Of a DNA stretch of 64,000 nucleotides, positions 9,497-18,571 are shown one piece after another (the first letter of the stretch is position 1; the number at the start of each line of letters is the position of its first letter). Location: assembly GCF_000373765.1 (NCBI RefSeq), contig NZ_KB892381.1, forward strand, positions 1 through 64,000, in the 5' to 3' direction. A program made the translations under genes and the position numbers. The notes under the pieces were generated by a model that saw only the letters and a program-made list of their open reading frames with translations, was not told the origin of the DNA and searched no databases. Source of the stretch: Legionella shakespearei DSM 23087 (GTDB taxonomy: Bacteria; Pseudomonadota; Gammaproteobacteria; Legionellales; Legionellaceae).

Positions 9497-12403
9497 ATGT
9501 CAGATTTGGATTCAAGAGAACGTACTGTTATTAATGCGATTCAACGCAACCACCAGCGCCTGTTACAAAGCAAAATGGTGACTCATTTTGGGGTTTATTT
9601 TGAACTGGCAGAGCATCCGGAAAAAATATATTCCTGGATAGAAAAGATCGATGATACTCGTTTGTTAGCAAACGAGTATCTGGATTCACTGGTACAAGTT
9701 CAGCCTCCCCCAACTACTGCCCAATTGGAAAGTGAAACCTCGGGGCTTGGTTATTATCTGGAAAAGGCAAAACTTCTTTTTCCTGAAGGATTAAGATCAC
9801 TCATTTTTAACACAGAACTGCAAGACGAAGGCTTTGGCCTGTTTCATTTAGTGAGCACCGAACTGTTTTCCCTGACTCTGGGCAAATCAATTACCGAAGT
9901 CCTTTTTGATTATTTTCAAACTCAATTTAATGGCAATCAGGAAGAGGCGCAAAAACAATTTGCGGCGGTTGTGGAAAATCAAAGTGAATTATCCAATCTT
10001 ATCAAACAAGAATGCAAACGTATTTCCATAGAGCTGATTAAATTATTTCATTTCAGAGAAATGCTGCTGCTTGGAAAAATGAGCCGTTCAGTTACTGAAC
10101 CCGAAGTCAGGGAAGAGTTCATTCAGAGGGCAAAGCTTAAAAATCAAAGTGCAGAATCAATCAACATCGCTATAGAAGTGTATTTTGCCCGAGAATTAAG
10201 TCACATTTTTAATAGCGGTTTCCAATCATTGTATCAAGTACACGATGTTGAAATTCGCAGCGAGCTTCAATCACCATTTATTAAATGGCTCAATCAATTA
10301 TCCGAATCTGAGAAAATCCGCTTGGCTTTTACTCAGGAAATTCAATTAAAATTCATGGTCTTATCACGGGATTTTTTACTTGAAAAAATGAATGAGCCCG
10401 GATTTCTCGCCAAACACTCTAAAACCTTCTCTCTGATAGCAGCAACCCTTACCGCACCAATTATTGCTATCAGTTTGGTCCTGATGCTCGGAACAGCGTT
10501 TATGTGGATTGCCACCTCGGTTGCAGCAGCAAGCTTTGCTCTGGCTGGTATAGCTGCCTATTTTGCGATTAACAAACTGGATGCGATTGCCTATAAACGT
10601 AACCTCGCCAATCGCACCCAAATCCAAAATGCAATTACTCTGGTTAATAATGAGTTCCTGCGCTTGAAAAAGGAAATGATAGAACGTAAGGAAACATCTA
10701 CTGAAACCATTGAAAATACGCGTGATTTTGGACAGATTAACAGGAAGTTTCTGCGTACTGTTGAAGGAGCAAAGGTAGCACGCGGCTCCATATCTGGCTG
10801 GTTAAGGGAATATGCCTCCCGTTATCGCCACAGTAAGGCTGTAGTGATTGATCTGGGTGATGAATACAAACAGTTGATGATTCAAAGCAGAAATCAAACT
10901 GAGGAACTCATAGACTCTATTAACAATAAAGAAACCCATTTACTCAAAAACTGGATTCTGGGCACGAAAAATTATTTAAACAAAGCAAGTCATCGTGAAC
11001 TGATTAAAGATTTTGAATTAATTCCCAAGTTTAAAGAACAAGTGTTGGAAATAATCAGCCAGACTCATTACATTCCCCCCACCCTTTTGCATTTTTATTG
11101 TTCCCCGATTGCCGCAGGGGGCCTGGGTGGCAATGAATCTGATTTTGCTCATGTAAAACGGCTTATACCCACTAAAGAAAAACAAAATCCTTATCAGTTT
11201 TTGTGTGATACCGCACTCAATTTATTTAAACACTATGAACCTTTGTATGCTTCCAAACTTATTTTCTTAGGTGATCCGGAATATCGGCAAATGCTGGGTA
11301 TTTCCCGAGCAGAATATGGTGAGCCTGTTACCGCGGAAAATATCGACAGCTATCTTAAAAATTCCTACGCCTTTTTACTATCCCTCTGCGGAAAAATCGC
11401 TCCCGGTTTAGGGCTTGATCCTCTCCAGCAACCTGCCCGCGTCAGCGATGAATTCATCCTGTATCGGATGTTGTTATTAAAGCAATTGGCTACTCTTGCC
11501 AGATCCGAAAACAAAGAGGTCAATTCTGAAGTCAAATTAAAAATCAAACGATTCATACAAAATCGCTTTAATCAGGACATCAAAATCCTGTTTGATAATC
11601 TTGCGAATCAAATGTTTTTACTCAATAAGGAAATTCAAACTTCACTGACTTATAAAAACAGCGATCAATTTGTGGTCACCGATGTGGAGCTGGATAATAT
11701 CATTCAAGCCATTCGCCTTGACGTGGTTTATAATTCATTTTCTTTTAGATTGATGGATGTTTTAACTTATTATATTGATGATTTTTTACGCCGTGAGGGT
11801 AAAAGGAAATGTGTCATTTTCGCCTGTAACCGCCTGGAACAGGAGTTAAACCCGCAGGGAACCCGACAGTTTGTCACTCTGGTTACGGATTACTGCACGA
11901 ATACCAGTGACTTCTTAAACGCCTCGACAAAGAACAGGGCTTTAACAGCCACTAATATTCTTGAGTGTTATCGCTACAACATCAGCCTGCAAGTGTACCG
12001 GACACAAATACGCATTATTAAAAATATGAAAGAGTTGTATCAATCAGAGTCTGGCGCAGAACTATCCCGCCAGCTCACCTTATTGTTTGAAGCTTTTAAA
12101 ACACTAACAGAATTTGCTCAAAAGCATTGTTTTCATTTTAGAAATAACGCTCCTTGCTCGGAACTATTTAGTTTGGTCCAAAGTAAGATAAATCAATCAG
12201 GGACACGGTATGAATGGATTAAGCATCTCGATTCAAACGAGGCATTAGTTTATATGATGGATACCCTGGCTGAGCAAGTGCAGTTGCCCTCTGCGGGTTC
12301 GCGTTACAAGGGTAAGTTTTTCAATCCGCAATTGATGGTGAACTCGAAGGGAGACAAGGAAAAAGCTTACGCGATTCTGAGCGGAGATATTCCAACGCCA
12401 TAA
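9497..12403 (+). CDS. Large hypothetical protein with a central membrane hairpin; effector candidate
   Basis: 968 aa, unrecognised. It is mostly helical and Glu/Lys/Gln-rich, with one strongly hydrophobic block at residues 311-357 that could be two transmembrane helices, followed by a coiled-coil-like stretch (~375-480). There is no signal peptide. GGAG precedes the ATG. A large soluble protein with a central transmembrane hairpin is a common shape of Legionella Dot/Icm effectors that sit in host membranes, but no catalytic motif is seen and this is inference. It is flanked by repeats on both sides. Confidence 0.75.
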   Translation: MSDLDSRERTVINAIQRNHQRLLQSKMVTHFGVYFELAEHPEKIYSWIEKIDDTRLLANEYLDSLVQVQPPPTTAQLESETSGLGYYLEKAKLLFPEGLRSLIFNTELQDEGFGLFHLVSTELFSLTLGKSITEVLFDYFQTQFNGNQEEAQKQFAAVVENQSELSNLIKQECKRISIELIKLFHFREMLLLGKMSRSVTEPEVREEFIQRAKLKNQSAESINIAIEVYFARELSHIFNSGFQSLYQVHDVEIRSELQSPFIKWLNQLSESEKIRLAFTQEIQLKFMVLSRDFLLEKMNEPGFLAKHSKTFSLIAATLTAPIIAISLVLMLGTAFMWIATSVAAASFALAGIAAYFAINKLDAIAYKRNLANRTQIQNAITLVNNEFLRLKKEMIERKETSTETIENTRDFGQINRKFLRTVEGAKVARGSISGWLREYASRYRHSKAVVIDLGDEYKQLMIQSRNQTEELIDSINNKETHLLKNWILGTKNYLNKASHRELIKDFELIPKFKEQVLEIISQTHYIPPTLLHFYCSPIAAGGLGGNESDFAHVKRLIPTKEKQNPYQFLCDTALNLFKHYEPLYASKLIFLGDPEYRQMLGISRAEYGEPVTAENIDSYLKNSYAFLLSLCGKIAPGLGLDPLQQPARVSDEFILYRMLLLKQLATLARSENKEVNSEVKLKIKRFIQNRFNQDIKILFDNLANQMFLLNKEIQTSLTYKNSDQFVVTDVELDNIIQAIRLDVVYNSFSFRLMDVLTYYIDDFLRREGKRKCVIFACNRLEQELNPQGTRQFVTLVTDYCTNTSDFLNASTKNRALTATNILECYRYNISLQVYRTQIRIIKNMKELYQSESGAELSRQLTLLFEAFKTLTEFAQKHCFHFRNNAPCSELFSLVQSKINQSGTRYEWIKHLDSNEALVYMMDTLAEQVQLPSAGSRYKGKFFNPQLMVNSKGDKEKAYAILSGDIPTP

Positions 12404-12446
12404 AGGATCTAATGCCCTTCCCACTAAGGTGAAAGTGTCAAACCAA

Positions 12447-12805
12447 AGCTCGAAACTTAAAGTGTGGCAGGGTCTGGCTCCCTCGCCCGCGAAAGGAATT
12501 ATATTAATAATCATATTTTTATCGCGGGAGAGGGTTTAGACCGATATTGGCCCTCTCCCTAACCCTCTCCCGCGTTCAACTGCAGTTCTATACACGAATT
12601 TCTAGCGCGGGCGAGGGGACTGAACCGTGCCACATTTTAAGTTTCAAGCTGTAGCCTATTTTAAATAAACCCCTCTTAACCTAATGGCGGTGTCTCTAAC
12701 CCTCCCGCATGTAGCCCGGTCTGCTTGCAGCCGGGAACTGACACTCCTTACACAGCCGAAGTTTTAACTCAGTCTCCATTCCCGGCTGCAAGCAGACCGG
12801 GCTAC
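12447..12805. repeat. Nested ~200-bp palindrome followed by family B palindrome
   Basis: 12447-12650 is an imperfect inverted repeat with ~45-bp arms (AGCTCGAAACTTAAAGTGTG on the left mirrors CACATTTTAAGTTTCAAGCT on the right). It encloses a second palindrome, CGCGGGAGAGGG with CCCTCTCCCGCG (about 12522-12574). 12711-12805 is a B palindrome of the long-core type. Nothing else is seen in 12404-12833. Confidence 0.85.
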
Positions 12806-12833
12806 AAAACAGCTAGTGCCATTAATTGCTCCT

Positions 12834-13037
12834 TTATAAATCCTCAAAATCCTTATTCCCCTCAGGATTCACATTAAAATCAACAGGCTCCCCTGCAATT
12901 TTTCGTGATTCATTAGCCCACTCGCCCAAATCAATTAATTTGCAGCGGTCGGAACAAAAAGGTCTGTATTGGTTTTCAGGCTGCCAGGTATTGGCCTTAC
13001 CACAGGTTGGGCAGGTTATTTTCTGTTGGTTATTCAT
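12834..13037 (-). CDS. yacG: DNA gyrase inhibitor YacG
   Basis: 67 aa, matching the usual 60-70 aa. The zinc-binding Cys4 site is CPTCGK near residues 8-11 and FCSDRCK near 28-32, followed by the conserved IDLGEWANE. It binds GyrB and inhibits gyrase in E. coli. The frame extends upstream to 13097, but the conserved N terminus starts at [12 protein letters not shown], so I place the start at 13037. It lies 65 bp after dctA on the same strand; there is no functional link. Confidence 0.9.
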   Translation of the reverse strand: MNNQQKITCPTCGKANTWQPENQYRPFCSDRCKLIDLGEWANESRKIAGEPVDFNVNPEGNKDFEDL

Positions 13038-13102
13038 TACTCTCTGTTCCGTTGCTTTTGGGGTAAGCAGTATGCATGACCACCTACCCCATTTCAATAC
13101 TC

Positions 13103-14395
13103 TTAAGCTTCGCTAACAGATACTGGTTTAGACTCGGCCGTATCTTTTTCCTGCAATAGTGCCTTAGCCTGTTCATAATTAAAAGAACCCTGCCAGGTGG
13201 AAATAATAATGGTCGCTATCGCATTCGCGGTCATATTAATAATAGCGCGCCCTTCGTTCATGAATTTGTCTATACCCAGCACCAAAACCACTCCTGCAGC
13301 AGGTATATGGCCAATAGTCGCCAAAGAACTGGCCAAAACAATAAAACCACTGCCAGAAACGCCAGCAGCGCCTTTGGAACTGATAATCATCACGCCTAAA
13401 AGGGATAACTCTTGCCATAAAGTGAGTTCCGTATTAGTCGCCTGCGCGATAAACATAGCGGCCATAGTCAGATAAATAGCTGTTCCTGCCAGATTAAACG
13501 AATAGCCCAGTGGTAATACTAATCCTACCACCGATTTATCGCAGCCTAATTGTTCCAGTTTCTGCATCAGATTAGGCAAAACAGTTTCCGATGAAGCCGT
13601 ACCCCAGACTATGACCAATTCATCTTTGATATAACGCAATAAATGCCAGATGTTAATCTTGCAGTAGCATTGCAAAATAGTACCAAGGACAATCAGGATA
13701 AATAAAATGGACGTGATGTAATAACAGGCCAATAAGCCCATCAGGTTAAACAAGGGCGCTATGCCAAATTTGCCCACACTAAAAGCCATGGCAGCAAAAG
13801 TCGCCACTGGCGCCATGTACATCACACAATGAATGATTTTAAAAAATACCTTGGTGATGGTTTGCATTGCGTCTACTATGGGTTTTCCTGCCGAACCGGT
13901 AAGGATTAAACCTACGGCAAACAAAATGGAAATAAAAATAACCTGCAACATTTCCCCATCCACAAAAGCACTGAGAAAAGTGCGGGGAATGATGTTCATC
14001 AACAAATCAGTAACATTGGTTATTTTATGGGAAGAACTTAAATAGGAACTGGCCTCTTCTACGTTTAGTGAAGCAGGGCTAATATTCAATCCGACACCAG
14101 GTTTAAAATAGTCTGCAGCACCTAAGCCAAGAATAAGAGCAAAAGTTGTAATCACCATGAAAAACAACAACGCCCCTCCAGCAAGCCGTCCAACCTGCTT
14201 CATGTCATTCATGGCAGCAATTCCTGAAACCAGGGTCAGGAAGATAATAGGAGCAATAAGCATTTTTATTATTTTGATGAACACATCAGACAGTATTCGA
14301 AATTGCACAGCAATATCAGGGAGAACGTAACCTAACCAAATACCGATGAAAACACCAAGAAGAACCTGTACATACAGTTTTTTAAGAAAATTCAA
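13103..14395 (-). CDS. dctA: C4-dicarboxylate/cation symporter DctA
   Basis: 430 aa, multi-helix SDF/DAACS family protein with the diagnostic [18 protein letters not shown] segment and the [18 protein letters not shown] helix. It imports succinate, fumarate and malate with protons or sodium. The start is TTG (14393-14395) with GGAG 7 nt upstream; no ATG is available near the conserved N terminus [14 protein letters not shown]. It is the first gene before yacG. Confidence 0.9.
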   Translation of the reverse strand: MNFLKKLYVQVLLGVFIGIWLGYVLPDIAVQFRILSDVFIKIIKMLIAPIIFLTLVSGIAAMNDMKQVGRLAGGALLFFMVITTFALILGLGAADYFKPGVGLNISPASLNVEEASSYLSSSHKITNVTDLLMNIIPRTFLSAFVDGEMLQVIFISILFAVGLILTGSAGKPIVDAMQTITKVFFKIIHCVMYMAPVATFAAMAFSVGKFGIAPLFNLMGLLACYYITSILFILIVLGTILQCYCKINIWHLLRYIKDELVIVWGTASSETVLPNLMQKLEQLGCDKSVVGLVLPLGYSFNLAGTAIYLTMAAMFIAQATNTELTLWQELSLLGVMIISSKGAAGVSGSGFIVLASSLATIGHIPAAGVVLVLGIDKFMNEGRAIINMTANAIATIIISTWQGSFNYEQAKALLQEKDTAESKPVSVSEA

Positions 14396-14529
14396 TTTTA
14401 TTCTCCAAGTTGTTTACCATAATACAATCGTGCAAAATCAAATCGTGAAGCTTAAAATCTTTTCTTCATTTACCAAAACCATTATTACATGAATTTTTTT
14501 GACTTGGCTAGTAGTGTTTCTTATGAGGG

Positions 14530-14760
14530 AAAGATGTCAGGAAGCATCGCACCGCCGTCCCGTGGCTTGTCCGCGGGATCCAGGGATTCAGGTCAGAAAC
14601 ACTGTCACTGCCAGTAGAACTGTTCCGCTTCCTGACGGTCGCGGCTCGGTTTCCGCGCGTTCGCAGATACTTCATCGTGCATCGAAAACCGAGCCGCGAC
14701 CGTCAGGAAGCGGAATTTTTGTTGCGGCACAAAGCATGATTTAATACGTAAATCAATCGT
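14530..14760. repeat. Partial family E arm and family C palindrome
   Basis: 14551-14590 carries an E-type arm (CCGCCGTCCCGTGGCTTGTC). 14633-14715 is a C palindrome (TTCCGCTTCCTGACGGTCGC mirrored by GCGACCGTCAGGAAGCGGAA) flanked by the standard CCAGTAGAACTG and TTTTTGTTGCGGCACAAAGC sequences. The 14396-14752 gap holds nothing else evident. Confidence 0.85.
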
Positions 14761-15268
14761 AATACAAAACCAGGCCGTCATCGTCACTTTCGGTATTGTT
14801 TCCATCTCGGCCATTACTAATGCCGCATTCGAAATTCAGAACCCATTTTGAGGCATTGTTTTTGGGATCGTATAATTCTATATGTACTTGCGGTATTCGG
14901 TTTGGCTCGCCATAAATACTTAAACGCCCAAATAAATTCCAAAACACACCGGGTGATTGTTCGACCAGACTGCTTTGAGAGGTTGTTATCGTATCCACAT
15001 TATTCAGCCTCAACTTCACATATTGATTAAAATTAAAACGGGTAGAGGCGCCATCTATAGCCTGATTGACCTGCCCAAGCAAGGTTTCGTCCAGGGAATC
15101 TTCATCAAGGTCACAGAGATCAAGATGGATGATGGCCTTAACGTCATTACCGTTTTCAAGCGCTTCAACAAGCTGCTGATAATTCTTGATCATTTCTGGC
15201 AATGCATAGGCGCTGGACATACTGAAACACAAACCTATTGATGCAATCCATGTTTTCCAATTATTCAT
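14753..15268 (-). CDS. VirK-like exported protein
   Basis: 171 aa with a signal peptide (residues 1-22, ending SAYA). The segment NYQQLVEALENGNDVKAIIH followed by LDLC resembles the start of VirK-family domains (LL.AL..G..V..V.....C), and a second Cys (NFECG) lies near the C terminus. VirK-type proteins are periplasmic and of uncertain function. GGAGG precedes the ATG. The tail is acidic (TESDDDG). Assignment is by resemblance only. Confidence 0.6.
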   Translation of the reverse strand: MNNWKTWIASIGLCFSMSSAYALPEMIKNYQQLVEALENGNDVKAIIHLDLCDLDEDSLDETLLGQVNQAIDGASTRFNFNQYVKLRLNNVDTITTSQSSLVEQSPGVFWNLFGRLSIYGEPNRIPQVHIELYDPKNNASKWVLNFECGISNGRDGNNTESDDDGLVLYYD

Positions 15269-15403
15269 ATTTAGCCTCCTGTATGGCTGCTAACTCCTGA
15301 AACTTCATTTACATCAGAAACATTTATACTAATTGTATAATCTAAAACCACTATTTTCCAGGAAATTTATTTTGGAGATGAAATTAAAGCACACGCCATT
15401 AGT

Positions 15404-15498
15404 GTAGCCCGGTCTGCTTGCAGCCGGGCACTGACGCTCGTTACATCACTTAAGTTCTGACTAAGCGTCTATTCCCGGCTGCAAGCAGACCGGGCTAC
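15404..15498. repeat. Family B palindrome (long core)
   Basis: GTAGCCCGGTCTGCTTGCAG is mirrored by CTGCAAGCAGACCGGGCTAC around a core with CACTGACGCTCGTTACA. The same core type occurs at 12711 and 51713. Confidence 0.92.
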
Positions 15499-15567
15499 AC
15501 AAATTGTCTTGGTTTCCGTGGCAAGTTCAGTGATAATAGGGAACTATATAACCTGTCCTGAGAAAAA

Positions 15568-16221
15568 ATGGATTATTTACAAACCCTGCTTGATACCATT
15601 CTTCATATAGATGTTTACTTGAATGCTTTTGTCTCAACTCATGGATTTTGGACTTATCTGGCGTTATTTGCAGTGATCTTCTGCGAAACAGGGTTGATTG
15701 TAACGCCTATTCTGCCAGGAGACTCTTTATTGTTTGCGGCCGGAAGCATTGCGGCGCAACCGGGGAACTCATTAAATATTTTCATCCTGTTCGTTTTACT
15801 CCTCTGTGCTTCAATCCTTGGGAATCAGGTAAATTTTCTTGTTGGACGAGCCTTGGGCCCTCATATTTTTGCATCCAGGCGTTCCTGGCTGCTTAATAAA
15901 AACCATTTAAATGAAACCCATGCTTTTTATGAAAAACATGGGGGAAAAACACTGATTTTTGCGCGATTCCTGCCTGTAATCCGTACCTTTGCTCCCTTTG
16001 TCGCAGGGATAGGTACTATGGAAGTGCTGAAATTTACTCTTTATAACGTAGCCAGCGCCTTGTTATGGATCGGCAGCCTTTTAAGCCTGGGTTATTTCCT
16101 CGGTTCACTGCCTATAGTGAAAGATAATTTTACTTTGGTCATTTATGGGGTAATTGCACTCTCATTGTTACCGCCCTTGTTAGCGCTGTTGACGAGAAAG
16201 GCTGCGGTGGAGAAGAAATAA
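15568..16221 (+). CDS. DedA family membrane protein
   Basis: 217 aa with five or so transmembrane helices and DedA signatures: PGDSLLFAAGSIAA, the F-x-R-F-P-like FARFLPVIRTFAPFVAGIGTM, and a conserved Glu (CETGLIV). DedA/VTT proteins are inner-membrane proteins; some recycle undecaprenyl phosphate or move lipids. The ribosome binding site is weak. Single gene. Confidence 0.9.
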   Translation: MDYLQTLLDTILHIDVYLNAFVSTHGFWTYLALFAVIFCETGLIVTPILPGDSLLFAAGSIAAQPGNSLNIFILFVLLLCASILGNQVNFLVGRALGPHIFASRRSWLLNKNHLNETHAFYEKHGGKTLIFARFLPVIRTFAPFVAGIGTMEVLKFTLYNVASALLWIGSLLSLGYFLGSLPIVKDNFTLVIYGVIALSLLPPLLALLTRKAAVEKK

Positions 16222-16326
16222 AGAGCTGCGATCGCGAAGATAATTCAGAGTCATTTCATCCTCCGAACTGCGTCGTCCAGGATGACGCGCCTTAGGTGGT
16301 TCGGGGTTCGAAACTCTCCTCCACCA

Positions 16327-16443
16327 CCGAAACTACGTCGTCCTGAGCGCGTCTTTTTGCGCGAAGGATCTCCAATACTGGCACTGTGCCCGCTTCAGGA
16401 GATCCTTCGCGCAAAAAGACGCGCTCAGGACGACGTGGATCGG
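16327..16443. repeat. Family A palindrome with inverted core
   Basis: The arms are normal A arms, but the core reads GGATCTCCAATACTGGCACTGTGCCCGC, the reverse of the usual orientation. An A-like remnant (GCGTCGTCCAGGATGACGCG) lies at about 16269-16290. Confidence 0.85.
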
Positions 16444-16515
16444 GTAAAGGCAAAGATGTGTAAATCATCCTGCTTTTAAAAAGTAACCGTTCAGGGGGTA
16501 TGGGCTTATGTGTAC

Positions 16516-16637
16516 TCGAACAGCCAGATTTGAGCTCAGGTTGAGAGAAAAACCCGCGAAATGAGCGGAGCATAGGCGGCTATGTGAGCATCATTTCGCG
16601 GGTTTTTCTCTCAAGATGAGCCAAATATGGCTGTTCC
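16516..16637. repeat. Family D palindrome with flanking inverted arms
   Basis: A 24-bp perfect stem (16541-16564 with 16591-16614) encloses a 26-nt loop starting GCGGAG and ending TGAGCA. Outer arms GAACAGCCAGATTTGAGCTC (left) and GAGCCAAATATGGCTGTTC (right) extend the inverted repeat to about 120 bp. It lies 19 bp downstream of the amidotransferase gene stop on the minus strand, where its stem could terminate the four-gene transcript. Confidence 0.85.
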
Positions 16638-16655
16638 TTCAATAGGGCTGAACAC

Positions 16656-17354
16656 TTACTTTAAAAAACTCATAATCCACTGAGCTATTAAAGCGTCATC
16701 TTCATGCAGTTCCAAAGATTGAATCCCGCGGGTGAATTGTTCTTCATTTACGGTATCTTCGCGAGTGACCATTAAATCACGGGAATAGGCCTTGGTGAAT
16801 TCGGGATGTCCCTGGATGGTAAAAAAGTGTTGTCCGATTTGCATCATGTAATTCGGGCAAAAGTCACTGGCAGCCAATACTTCAGCACCCTCTGGCAACT
16901 CTACCACCTGATCCTGATGACTCACCAGAATGTTCACTTGATTTTGATAGGGGATCATCCATTCTTTCTGGAGTAACATGTGATTCTGAGACATTCCTAC
17001 ACCCCAGCCTTTAGGCGATTTAATCACTTTGCCACCCAAAGCCTTGGCTATCAATTGATGGCCAAAACAAATGCCAATAACTTTTTTCTGTGCCACATGC
17101 AAAGCACGAACAAAGTCTTCAAGCTTTGCTATCCAGGGAAAACCATCATTTACCCCGTGACGGCTTCCGGTAATTAAATAAGCATCTACAGAATGAATGT
17201 TAGAGGGTAGTTCTCCATGCTCTGCGTCAAATACAATGAATTCAACCTGAGGATCCGCCGGATGGAGCAGATTGGCAAACATCTCAGGATATTGGCCATG
17301 ATCGGCGACAAACATCTCACTTACACTATCACATTTTAAAATACCGAGTTTCAT
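16656..17354 (-). CDS. Class-I glutamine amidotransferase-like hydrolase
   Basis: 232 aa GATase1 domain with nucleophile Cys in GICFGHQLIAKALGG (near residue 96), catalytic His in IQGHPEF, and SHQDQV. As a stand-alone domain next to a glutamine-synthetase-like ligase and two dehydrogenases it probably cleaves a gamma-glutamyl amide at the end of that pathway, as PuuD or IpuF do. The overall sequence looks closer to GuaA-like stand-alone domains than to PuuD, so the substrate is inferred from context. Last gene of the cluster; AGAGG precedes the ATG. Confidence 0.8.
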   Translation of the reverse strand: MKLGILKCDSVSEMFVADHGQYPEMFANLLHPADPQVEFIVFDAEHGELPSNIHSVDAYLITGSRHGVNDGFPWIAKLEDFVRALHVAQKKVIGICFGHQLIAKALGGKVIKSPKGWGVGMSQNHMLLQKEWMIPYQNQVNILVSHQDQVVELPEGAEVLAASDFCPNYMMQIGQHFFTIQGHPEFTKAYSRDLMVTREDTVNEEQFTRGIQSLELHEDDALIAQWIMSFLK

Positions 17355-17396
17355 AATACCTCTTCTTGTCTCTTACTAAAGATCTACGTCGTGCAG

Positions 17397-18545
17397 CTAA
17401 ACGCCAATCGCCTCTTGTAAAATGTCCCTGTATTGAGCTGCTGTAAATGCTATAGGATTTGAGCCAGCAGCCGCATCCTTTGTCGCCATTTGTGCCAAAC
17501 GATCTATATGCGAGCGATCTATACCCAATTGGGAAAGGGTAGATTCGATATTTAACTCCAGTCTCATCTGCAAAATCCAATCCATAAAACCATCAAAGCC
17601 ATTAGCAAGGGATAAATAATTTGCCAGGCGAACGATTTTGCTTTCAATAGCCGACCGATTGGCAAGCAATACGTAAGGCATTAACACCGCATTGAGCCGC
17701 CCGTGGTGCGCATCATACAGTGCTCCTAAAGGATGCGCCAGAGCATGCATGGCGCCCAGCCCACGCTGAAAGGCAGTAGCGCCCATGGCAGAGGCAACCA
17801 TCATGTTAGTTCTTGCTTCTAAATCACTGCCGTTTTTATAAGCTTTTAATAAATTGTCCTTAATCAGCCGTATACCCTCCAGGGCAATTCCTTCCGCCAT
17901 AGGATGATAATACTCTGCACAATAAGCCTCCAGGCAATGGGATAAAGCATCCATTCCGGTTGCTGCAGTCAACGCTGCGGGTAACCCAACCGTTAATTCA
18001 GGATCCATTATCACTACGGAAGGCAACATCGCAGGATGGAAGATAATTTTCTTGATCTGTTGCTCAGTATCGGTAATAACTGAAGCACGCCCCACTTCTG
18101 AGCCTGTCCCTGCAGTAGTAGGTACAGCCACTACAGGAGCCATCGCGGCCACATTGACCCGTTTCCAGTTGTCACCAACATCTTCAAAATCCCATAAGGA
18201 GCGCTCTTGCCCCACCATGAGTGCAATAGCTTTGGCAGCATCCAGACCAGAACCTCCGCCAAAGGCAATGACGCCATCATGATGTCCTGTCTTATATGCC
18301 TTAACCCCTTCCATGACGTTGTCGCCGGTAGGATTTGCTTTAATCTGCGAAAAAACACCCATGTTCAAATCTGCGGATTGGCATGATTGCACTACCCTGC
18401 CGACCAAGTCAGAAGAGGCTAAGCCTGGATCAGTCACTAACAAGGGGGACTTCATTCCTAATTCTTTGCAGGTATTGGCTAATTCACTAATCCGTCCCGC
18501 ACCAACGCGAATTCTGGTTGGGTAATTCCAATTAGCATTCATCAT
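17397..18545 (-). CDS. Iron-containing alcohol dehydrogenase
   Basis: 382 aa, type III ADH. The NAD-binding GGGSGLDAAKAIA motif (~residues 97-109) and metal ligands are visible: Asp and His in TGMDALSHCLEAY, His in GAMHALAHPLGALYDAHHG (two sites). It oxidises a primary alcohol to an aldehyde. It sits 26 bp downstream of the aldehyde dehydrogenase gene and upstream of the amidotransferase. AAGGA has 10-nt spacing to the first ATG. In the cluster it would oxidise the hydroxyl of a gamma-glutamyl amino alcohol; this is inference. Confidence 0.88.
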   Translation of the reverse strand: MMNANWNYPTRIRVGAGRISELANTCKELGMKSPLLVTDPGLASSDLVGRVVQSCQSADLNMGVFSQIKANPTGDNVMEGVKAYKTGHHDGVIAFGGGSGLDAAKAIALMVGQERSLWDFEDVGDNWKRVNVAAMAPVVAVPTTAGTGSEVGRASVITDTEQQIKKIIFHPAMLPSVVIMDPELTVGLPAALTAATGMDALSHCLEAYCAEYYHPMAEGIALEGIRLIKDNLLKAYKNGSDLEARTNMMVASAMGATAFQRGLGAMHALAHPLGALYDAHHGRLNAVLMPYVLLANRSAIESKIVRLANYLSLANGFDGFMDWILQMRLELNIESTLSQLGIDRSHIDRLAQMATKDAAAGSNPIAFTAAQYRDILQEAIGV

Positions 18546-18571
18546 GTTCAGAAATTCCTTAAAATTAGGGT

